DNA of 64,000 nt from Dyadobacter beijingensis DSM 21582. Its GTDB lineage: Bacteria; Bacteroidota; Bacteroidia; Cytophagales; Spirosomataceae. Below the pieces are notes generated by a model. It saw nothing but the letters and a program-made list of their open reading frames with translations. It did no database searches and was not told the origin of the DNA. A program made the translations under genes and the position numbers. The stretch is from NCBI RefSeq assembly GCF_000382205.1, contig NZ_KB907788.1:682001-746000 (forward strand), given 5' to 3'. Of the stretch, positions 58,485 to 64,000 are shown one piece after another (position 1 is the first letter of the stretch; every line of letters begins with the position of its first letter).

Positions 58485-60428
58485 TCATTTGGCGGCGAAA
58501 TCCGGGCGTTCGAACACCTCGTTCACCGGCCGGGTTTCGACCCACCAGATCCGGTCGAGGGACGGGTCGTAATAGCGGGCGAGGCGGCCTTTGAAGAGCA
58601 TGATCTTTTTCACTTCTCGTTTTTCAGGCATCATATTGCTGCTCGCGCCGTGCACCTGCCGGAAGCCGTCGAGCATGTAGCCTTCGGCTTTCAGCGTGGC
58701 GGGATCGAATGCGCTGATATCCTTTATTTCCACATTCCCCCTGACCAATGCGGCTGGCGGAACCTCGCGGTAGAGTGGAAAGGTGAGGTACACGATTTCG
58801 GGCGACGGACTGCCCTGGTACATTCTTCTTTCCTGATACTCGTTCAGCATGAAAGGGTAGCTTTTGAACGCCTCGTTCACCTCGCGGTGGCTCACCTCCC
58901 GGCCGTCCAGAATGAGTTTTGTCTCGCCTTCATAGCCCATAAGTTGCTTTTTACGATCGAAATAACCGCCCTTGTAGAGCGTGATTACATCCTTAGGCCA
59001 TTGATGCGTTTTGACAAATTCTACTTTCAACGCCATTTCTTCGCGATGCGGCTGCATATTTTTGACCAGGTACGCTTTGAGTTCCGCTTTTGTCCGGGCC
59101 GGATCATAGGTGTCGTAGAATGGTTTGGTGGGCAATCCGTAATGTCCGAATCTTACGGCAGGCATTGTCTTTTTGGCTAAAAATGTAACGTGGAAGCCAT
59201 CGCCAAAGGCATAGTCCGCCTGGTAGGCCTGCATGACTGAAAAGTCTTGATACTCATTATCCTTATAGACGGCCGCATAGTAATGCAAGACGTCTTTTTC
59301 CGGTTTAATGGGAATTTCTACAAAATAATAGCCGTCTTCGTCAGTCATCGTTGTTTTTACATATCGTTCATCGTGGGAGATACCGAGCATTCGGTTAGCC
59401 AAAGGTTGGGCCGTCTCGGCATCGAGGAGCAGGCCGGCAAGGTGCAGGCGGTCTTTTGGTTTCCGGGGATTATTAGCAGGTGTGGATGGTATATTGATGT
59501 AAATGCGTTTTCCATGTTTCGGCAACGGCTGGTCCTGCTCTGTACGGAATGCAGCGAGGATCACCGCCAGCAGCGGCAAAATAAACAGGAAACGCGCGAG
59601 TAATATACGCGGGCTGGCGTGCCGGTTCATCATCACGATCCGCTGTTTCAGCGAGTGGTAGCCAAACTGGTTTACGAGGGCAAATTCGGGCCCGATGGCC
59701 GTTTTGAGCAACAGATATTGATATGTCTTCGTGTCGGCGTGGTTTTCCAGGACTTTCTGGTCGGCGATGTATTCGAGGTTTTGGCGGATGGCGCTGCGGA
59801 TCAGCCACGCGAATGGGTTAAACCAATTGATCATGCAGATCAGCTCCGACCAGATCACATCCACCGAATGCCGCTGCCGGACGTGAATGTATTCGTGAAG
59901 GATCATATCCTGCAATTCGCCGGGCTCGTGCAGGCGCGGGTTGTAAAAAATGGCATTCCAGAACGAGAACGGACTCATTTTGAGGTCGAAATGGTATATT
60001 TTGACGCCATCATGGGAAACGAGCTGTGCTTGCGCGCGGATTCGCAGGTATGAGCGCACTTGCAGGAGCAGTCGCACGAGCATCACCGCCGCGCCGACGG
60101 CCCAGACGATCATCAGCCAGTCGGCGGCCGTAAGCGAGGCAGGCGCTTCCGGTACGGCAGCCTGAAATACCGGCGTTTCGGGGGCTGGGGTACGGGTGAT
60201 GGCAGGTACGCTTTGTACGAATGTACGTGTACGCGTAGGCTCTGGCGACTCGCCGAAAAAGGTATTGATGTTAATGAGGGGGATCAGGAAACACAGCGCG
60301 GAGTAAAACCGCAGGTAATGCCGGTTTGCGTCGAAAAAGGTGAGCTGGCGCAACACGAGATGGTAAAAAAGGGCGATCACGCCGAAGCCGACCGACAATT
60401 TGAGCAGGTAATCCGGAAATGCCGACAT
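58485..60428 (-). CDS. BlaR1/M56-family membrane metalloprotease
   Basis: This 647-residue protein has an N-terminal membrane part (helices near 8-26, 41-58, 102-122) and an M56 peptidase site H178-E-Y-I-H182 (ILHEYIHVRQRH) with E219 in NLEYIADQKVL as the third zinc ligand. After a further helix (about 280-300) it has a periplasmic carboxypeptidase-like beta domain (LHLAGLLLDAETAQPLANRM) and a C-terminal segment of unknown type. It has no penicillin-binding SxxK domain, so it is not a beta-lactam sensor in the usual sense. It follows the BlaI gene by 21 bases and should cleave BlaI when its unknown signal arrives. Confidence 0.9.
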   Translation of the reverse strand: MSAFPDYLLKLSVGFGVIALFYHLVLRQLTFFDANRHYLRFYSALCFLIPLININTFFGESPEPTRTRTFVQSVPAITRTPAPETPVFQAAVPEAPASLTAADWLMIVWAVGAAVMLVRLLLQVRSYLRIRAQAQLVSHDGVKIYHFDLKMSPFSFWNAIFYNPRLHEPGELQDMILHEYIHVRQRHSVDVIWSELICMINWFNPFAWLIRSAIRQNLEYIADQKVLENHADTKTYQYLLLKTAIGPEFALVNQFGYHSLKQRIVMMNRHASPRILLARFLFILPLLAVILAAFRTEQDQPLPKHGKRIYINIPSTPANNPRKPKDRLHLAGLLLDAETAQPLANRMLGISHDERYVKTTMTDEDGYYFVEIPIKPEKDVLHYYAAVYKDNEYQDFSVMQAYQADYAFGDGFHVTFLAKKTMPAVRFGHYGLPTKPFYDTYDPARTKAELKAYLVKNMQPHREEMALKVEFVKTHQWPKDVITLYKGGYFDRKKQLMGYEGETKLILDGREVSHREVNEAFKSYPFMLNEYQERRMYQGSPSPEIVYLTFPLYREVPPAALVRGNVEIKDISAFDPATLKAEGYMLDGFRQVHGASSNMMPEKREVKKIMLFKGRLARYYDPSLDRIWWVETRPVNEVFERPDFAAK

Positions 60429-60449
60429 AGCTGTAAGGTTAGGAGGTTC

Positions 60450-60809
60450 TCACTTTTTTCCTTCGATCAGCCCGATGATCTCCCTGAGCTCGTCGGCCGA
60501 TATCTTGTTCTTCTGAGCGAAAAAACTCACGAGTTCCTTGTAAGAATTCTCGAAATAATCCTTGACTACGCCCCCCATGAATTTCTGCTTGTAACTTTCT
60601 TCGCTGATCGCCGGGGCGTACAGGTAGGCATTGCCGATGAGCCGGCTGCTGAGGTAACCCTTCTTTTCGAGGTTCTTAACGGTTGAAGCCACCGTCGTAT
60701 AGGGTGGGACGGGAGGGGCCATCACCTCCATGAACGCCTTCACGTTCCCTTCGCCCGTTTTCCATACCGCCAGCATGGCGTCTTCTTCCTGAATGGTCAA
60801 TTTTTCCAT
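60450..60809 (-). CDS. BlaI/MecI/CopY-family repressor
   Basis: This 119-residue repressor has the winged-helix signature of BlaI (LTIQEEDAMLAVWKTGEGNV, PPYTTVASTVKNLEKKGYLS) and the acidic C-terminal dimerisation part. It shares an operon with the M56 protease. Two dyads immediately upstream fit its operator. What it controls besides itself and the protease is not shown. Confidence 0.93.
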   Translation of the reverse strand: MEKLTIQEEDAMLAVWKTGEGNVKAFMEVMAPPVPPYTTVASTVKNLEKKGYLSSRLIGNAYLYAPAISEESYKQKFMGGVVKDYFENSYKELVSFFAQKNKISADELREIIGLIEGKK

Positions 60810-60812
60810 AAC

Positions 60813-60846
60813 TACGATTTTTTCGTAATTCTACGAATGTTTCGTA
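60813..60846. promoter_or_regulatory. Tandem BlaI-type operators
   Basis: TACGA-N5-TCGTA occurs twice, at 60813-60827 and 60832-60846, 19 bases centre to centre. They begin 4 bases upstream of the blaI start at 60809. The regular spacing is typical of BlaI/MecI sites, although the half-site sequence differs from the TACA/TGTA core of staphylococcal sites. Confidence 0.78.
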
Positions 60847-60895
60847 ATTATGCAAAATATGTAACCGGAAAAATCTTTTTTTGTAGTTCGGGTGC

Positions 60896-61543
60896 CTAGA
60901 TGCCGGGGTTCTGGCTTTTGTAGAACTGGACTTTTTTGAACATCTCGATCAGCGTCGTCACTTTCAGTTTTTCGAAAATGCGGGCCTTATAGGTGCTCAC
61001 GGAGCTTTCGGTGAGGTTCATTTTAATGGCGATCTCCTTCGTCCAATAGCCTTCAATGAGCATGTCCATCACTTCCAGTTCGCGCTGGGATAGGTGTTCG
61101 AGCGGGTTCTCGCCATTGGGTTTGTTTTCCAGCGTATTGCGCAGGAGCTGCTGCTGCACTGCCGTGCTGATGTAGTTGCCGACTTCGAGCATGGACAATA
61201 TTGCCTTTTTGATTTCTTCCTGCGAGGCATTCTTCGACAAGAAGCCATTGGCGCCCGCCTTAATGTAATGCAGGGCGTAAATCTCTTCTTCGAGGCTTGA
61301 AAAGATCATGATCAGGACCTTCGGCTGTACATCCCGGATCTTCGGGATCATATTGAACCCTTCGCCGTCGGGAATGTTGATATCGAGAATGACCAGGTCG
61401 ACCTGGTTGGCGTTGAGCTGCGCGAGTGTCTCACTGAAAGAGCCTGCTTCGTGAACGACCACCGGGTTCAGCAAATCAAGTATCAAAAACCGGGTAGCGA
61501 GCCGTACAATCGCATGGTCTTCAACCAGTAAGATTTTTTTCAT
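60896..61543 (-). CDS. NarL/LuxR-type response regulator, orphan
   Basis: This 215-residue regulator has a receiver (LLVEDH, D54 in LVILDINIPDG, LSKNASQEE in place of the usual lysine switch) and a LuxR helix-turn-helix (LSQRELEVMDMLIEGYWTKE, VSTYKARIFEKL). No kinase is adjacent. It lies upstream of blaI on the same strand with the BlaI operators in the gap. It is one of three such regulators within 2.5 kb, which resemble one another in both halves. Confidence 0.92.
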   Translation of the reverse strand: MKKILLVEDHAIVRLATRFLILDLLNPVVVHEAGSFSETLAQLNANQVDLVILDINIPDGEGFNMIPKIRDVQPKVLIMIFSSLEEEIYALHYIKAGANGFLSKNASQEEIKKAILSMLEVGNYISTAVQQQLLRNTLENKPNGENPLEHLSQRELEVMDMLIEGYWTKEIAIKMNLTESSVSTYKARIFEKLKVTTLIEMFKKVQFYKSQNPGI

Positions 61544-62002
61544 TTTTTTAAGGAGGACTTATATTCTGTTTCGACCGTTTACAAACGCCAAGATCTCGGT
61601 GGTTATCAAATAAATGCAGTAAATATTGAGTAAAACTCCTATTATTTGATGTAAAATTTATTCAACGGTCTGTACAAGTTTACAGTTAAATAACCGCTTC
61701 GACAAAAAAAGTTTTACTTATCATTGCAAACCAATTCCGCAAGCTAATTCGAAAAAGGTGCCCTAATGGCACTTTAAGCCGCTTTTTTCAACCTTGCGTG
61801 GATTCCCCTCCTTATTACCAGAAGTGAAGAGTAGATTTAATTTGAAATAAATTAGAAAAATTTCTACATCTTCGTATGGCTATCCGTGTGTAATATTTGT
61901 ATACAAATCCGCATATTTGGAATACGAATTACTTCAACAACGAAATAAACGTAATAATGACAACGAGCGGGGTGCCGGATGCGCCTGCTAATCAGCCATT
62001 TT
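61544..62002. other. 459-base divergent intergenic region with nested dyads
   Basis: The region between two divergent response-regulator genes is AT-rich and has no gene. A perfect palindrome ATTTGTATACAAAT lies at 61895-61908, and an outer inverted pair TTCGTAT (61871-61877) and ATACGAA (61922-61928) has almost the same centre (61899.5 against 61901.5). A weaker hairpin GTGCC-CTAAT-GGCAC lies near 61760-61776. No clear TAnnTTTG element was found. Confidence 0.6.
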
Positions 62003-62632
62003 ATGAATATACTCATTATCGAGGATGAACCGCTTACCGTGCTGGGATTGAAACAAAAAATAAAGGATATCAATCCGGTCACGACCATAGACACCGCGGC
62101 GTCCGTCGACACAGCCTATGAACTTGCAACCCGCCACAGCTATGAATTGGTGATCATGGATATCGATATCAAAGGCAAGGCCGGCGCAGGCGTGGTGGAG
62201 CGGATGAAGTCGCTTCACCCGGGTACCGCCATCCTCGTCATTACCGACCTCGATGAACGTACCTATGGCCTGCCGTATATGAAAGCGGGGGCGGACGGCT
62301 TCCTGTCCAAGCTCGCTTCCTCGGCGCAGTTCGACGAGGCGATCAGGGCCATGATGGTGATGGGCAAATATGCGAGCGTGGCATTACAGCAGCAGATTAT
62401 CCAGGAAAACCAGGTGAACAGGTCGGTACGGTACGTAAACCCGCTGATGAGCATTTCAGAGCGGGAACGGCAGGTGATGAACCATCTCATCGCAGGCAAA
62501 TCTACCGGCGAGATCGCAGCGATCCTGAATATCAATAAAACCACCGTTGGCACGCACAAAATGCGGATTTTGAAAAAAATGCAGGTCAATAGCCTGATCA
62601 AACTGATCGAAAAGGTGACCATGCTGAGCTGA
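62003..62632 (+). CDS. NarL/LuxR-type response regulator, orphan
   Basis: This 209-residue regulator has a receiver (ILIIEDEP, D53 in LVIMDIDIKG, AGADGFLSKLAS) and a LuxR DNA-binding domain (ISERERQVMNHLIAGKSTGE, KTTVGTHKMRILKKM). The ATG at 62003 was used, since the frame start at 61979 adds eight residues before the receiver. No kinase gene is adjacent; another regulator follows 59 bases downstream. Confidence 0.92.
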   Translation: MNILIIEDEPLTVLGLKQKIKDINPVTTIDTAASVDTAYELATRHSYELVIMDIDIKGKAGAGVVERMKSLHPGTAILVITDLDERTYGLPYMKAGADGFLSKLASSAQFDEAIRAMMVMGKYASVALQQQIIQENQVNRSVRYVNPLMSISERERQVMNHLIAGKSTGEIAAILNINKTTVGTHKMRILKKMQVNSLIKLIEKVTMLS

Positions 62633-62691
62633 CCCGCGCTGAATTGATTATATGAAATATTAAAACCCTGTCTGTATCGGTTAACACTTCT

Positions 62692-63324
62692 ATGAAATTC
62701 TTATGTATTGAAGATCACCCACTTATCCTGCTGGGGCTGAAATTGGTCTTTGCCGAATTCTATCCATGCGCAACGATCGGGGCGGCAGAGACTTTTCAAG
62801 GGGCACTGGCCCTGCTGGAACAGGAACGGTTTGACCTCGCATTGCTCGATATCGATATTCCCGGGGGGGAAAATGTGCGGATGATGAAGCTCATGCGCGA
62901 AAAACAGCCCGGCCTCCCGATTTTGATCCATTCCGCATTCGACGAGAAGGTGTATGCATTGCCTTATCTGCAAGCCGGTGCCGATGGGTTCATTTCCAAA
63001 CAGGCGTCGCAGGAGGAGTTTAAAACGGCCATACAGGCCATTCTCGATCACGGCCGCTACGTGAGCTACGAAGTACAGCAGATTTTCCTGTCCAGTTTCG
63101 CCGACATTCACGGCCGTACCACCGGCGGCAACCCCATCGTTTCGCTGTCGCCCCGCGAGCGGCGCGTGATGCAGCTCATGACGGAAGGTAAATGGACGAA
63201 GGAGATCGCCGCCATTATGAACCTGAAAGAGAACACCATCAGTACTTACAAACGGCGCATTTACGACAAAATGGACGTAAAAGATCCGGTCGAATTGTCA
63301 AAAAAAATAGCGCTGTTCAGGTGA
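62692..63324 (+). CDS. NarL/LuxR-type response regulator, orphan
   Basis: This 210-residue regulator has a receiver (LCIEDHP, D53 in LALLDIDIPGGE, AGADGFISKQAS) and a LuxR helix-turn-helix (LSPRERRVMQLMTEGKWTKE, NTISTYKRRIYDKM). It is closest in layout to its upstream neighbour and to the minus-strand copy at 60896. Its last 8 codons lie within a hairpin that acts as a terminator on the opposite strand. Confidence 0.92.
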   Translation: MKFLCIEDHPLILLGLKLVFAEFYPCATIGAAETFQGALALLEQERFDLALLDIDIPGGENVRMMKLMREKQPGLPILIHSAFDEKVYALPYLQAGADGFISKQASQEEFKTAIQAILDHGRYVSYEVQQIFLSSFADIHGRTTGGNPIVSLSPRERRVMQLMTEGKWTKEIAAIMNLKENTISTYKRRIYDKMDVKDPVELSKKIALFR

Positions 63325-63334
63325 ACGGCGCTAT
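63301..63334 (-). terminator. Minus-strand terminator overlapping a regulator's 3' end
   Basis: ATAGCGC (63307-63313) pairs with GCGCTAT (63328-63334), and an inner GTTCA/TGAAC pair (63315-63319 and 63322-63326) extends the stem. On the minus strand a T-run of seven follows (63301-63307), so it fits a terminator for transcription coming from the LolA-like gene. It includes the stop codon of the plus-strand regulator gene. Confidence 0.7.
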
Positions 63335-63360
63335 CGGGTATGGTGTCGGTTTTGCTTTGT

Positions 63361-63502
63361 GACGGCTGACCGCGGATGGCTGACGACCGACCGCCGATCA
63401 TCGGGCACGTAGGATGCCGTCAGCGGTCGGCCGTCAGCGGTCGTCGGTCGGCAGTCAGAGGTCGTCGGTCGGCAGTCAGAGGTCGGCCGTCGGCCGTCAA
63501 CC
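63361..63502. repeat. Inverted pair of GTCNNNN heptanucleotide arrays
   Basis: From 63419 to 63502 twelve consecutive 7-base units begin with GTC (GTCAGCG, GTCGGCC, GTCGTCG, GTCGGCA, GTCAGAG and variants; units 4-6 repeat exactly as 7-9). From 63361 to about 63398 a shorter, more degenerate set of similar units reads on the opposite strand. A non-repetitive core of about 20 bases separates them. The array ends 2 bases from the stop of the minus-strand gene. It could form long hairpins. Confidence 0.82.
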
Positions 63503-63504
63503 CG

Positions 63505-64000
63505 CTATTTCGCCGGCTTCTTGAATATCGCCGGGTCGACAGGTGTGTTTACGGATATCTTGTTGGTAATGAACGACATCGTTCCCATTTGCGCGTTGCT
63601 GATCTCCATCGTGTTCGGGAATTTTACACCGTTCACTTCCTTGTAATCCGACAGTTCGATCTCGCCATCCTGGCCGTTCATGGATACTTTTACTTTTGAA
63701 ACAAGGTAAGTAGCCGCGTCCACATATTCGTCGATCACCTGCCCGTCCTTGGTGGTGAGTTTCAGGTGATAAACGTCCTTTTTATCGACCGTTTCTTTCC
63801 CTACCAGTTCCACCTTGTTTTCTTTCTCCTTGTAACCAACCAGGCCGCCGAACGGGTCGAGCGAGCTCAGTTGCTGCTTCAATTGGTCGGCCGGCATGTC
63901 CTCGGGTTCGCCGGTGCCGCCCATCATGGTCGGCCGGATCATCCAGCCTTTGCCTTCATCCACTACCTGAACCATGGTGTTACCCATTACGGTAGACTCG
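63505..64000 (-). CDS. LolA-like outer-membrane lipoprotein-sorting protein, 5' end outside window
   Basis: The frame is open to the window edge, so only the C-terminal 164 residues or so are seen. The sequence VVDEGKGWMIRPTMMGGTGE, VELVGKETVDKKDVYHLKL, VIDEYVDAATYLVSKVKVSM, NGVKFPNTMEI has the periodic beta pattern of LolA/LppM-like (outer membrane lipoprotein-sorting) proteins common in Bacteroidota. It probably binds lipid or lipoprotein in the periplasm. The internal Met at 63987 is not the true start. The heptad array lies directly after its stop codon. Confidence 0.72.
   Translation of the reverse strand, partial: ESTVMGNTMVQVVDEGKGWMIRPTMMGGTGEPEDMPADQLKQQLSSLDPFGGLVGYKEKENKVELVGKETVDKKDVYHLKLTTKDGQVIDEYVDAATYLVSKVKVSMNGQDGEIELSDYKEVNGVKFPNTMEISNAQMGTMSFITNKISVNTPVDPAIFKKPAK

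Noticed and set aside
58485..60428. Beta-lactam resistance sensor
   Set aside because: The M56 domain is present but there is no C-terminal penicillin-binding SxxK domain, and no beta-lactamase gene is nearby.
63361..63502. CRISPR array
   Set aside because: Seven-base units with no spacers and no cas genes; it is a short-period repeat.
1..64000. Prophage, insertion sequence, integron or conjugative element
   Set aside because: No transposase, integrase, terminase, relaxase or paired terminal inverted repeats were seen.

Overview
The window looks like chromosomal DNA of a Bacteroidota bacterium, most likely a Cytophagales/Spirosomataceae member near Dyadobacter. This is inferred from gene content, not from a marker gene. 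The supporting signs are three SusC/SusD outer-membrane uptake pairs, an ECF sigma/FecR/STN-receptor cascade, a type IX secretion C-terminal domain, LytTR and NarL two-component proteins, TAnnTTTG-type -7 promoter elements, and starts that do not depend on Shine-Dalgarno sites. No rRNA, tRNA, insertion sequence, prophage or CRISPR array was seen.

Layout. 1-6.4 kb: a SusC/SusD_2 pair followed by a secreted alkaline-phosphatase-superfamily hydrolase; the SusC leader carries a five-copy 15-bp tandem repeat. 6.4-8.4 kb: a 51-residue protein abutting a GNAT acetyltransferase, then a metallophosphoesterase. 8.4-11.5 kb: two LytS-type sensor kinases and one LytTR regulator. 11.8-13 kb: a PepSY membrane protein. 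13-21.9 kb: a complete polysaccharide-utilisation locus on the minus strand (ECF sigma, FecR anti-sigma, STN-SusC, SusD, GH97). 22-29 kb: an AbrB-like/AT-hook protein, a DUF4198 metal-uptake candidate with a Fur DNA-binding-domain-only protein, a GAF protein, and an SDR/AraC pair. 29-38 kb: a bifunctional PBP1A, a BBE-type flavoprotein, an orphan LytTR regulator, a YegP-like protein, an AI-2E-family transporter, a small MscS channel and a lipoprotein. 38-41 kb: a PepSY-like lipoprotein and an ECF sigma factor overlapping a membrane-anchored protein that ends in a barrel-like domain. 41-52.8 kb: a second carbohydrate locus with a membrane-spanning Kelch/SARP-type regulator, a GH71/99-like T9SS-secreted enzyme, SusC, SusD and DUF3823. 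52.9-60.9 kb: a GT39 transferase, HxlR/SDR, a Crp-like regulator, higBA, an old-yellow-enzyme homologue, and a BlaR1/BlaI-like pair. 60.9-64 kb: three orphan NarL-type response regulators, paired heptanucleotide repeat arrays, and the 3' part of a LolA-like protein cut by the window edge.

How it fits together. The region is rich in glycan capture and surface signalling. The GH97 locus is wired through the usual trans-envelope cascade (STN receptor to FecR to sigma). The GH71/99 locus instead has a one-component membrane regulator next to it. Several promoter-proximal dyads and direct repeats match adjacent regulators (HxlR, HigA, BlaI, Fur-like) and suggest local autoregulation.

The observations I consider most worth testing are the Kelch-TM-SARP regulator, the sigma/anti-sigma-barrel fusion, the 51-aa/GNAT pair, the AbrB-like/AT-hook protein, the Fur-DBD/DUF4198 operon, the repeat-bearing SusC leader and the heptad arrays. 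All functions are inferred by reading the sequence, without database searches.
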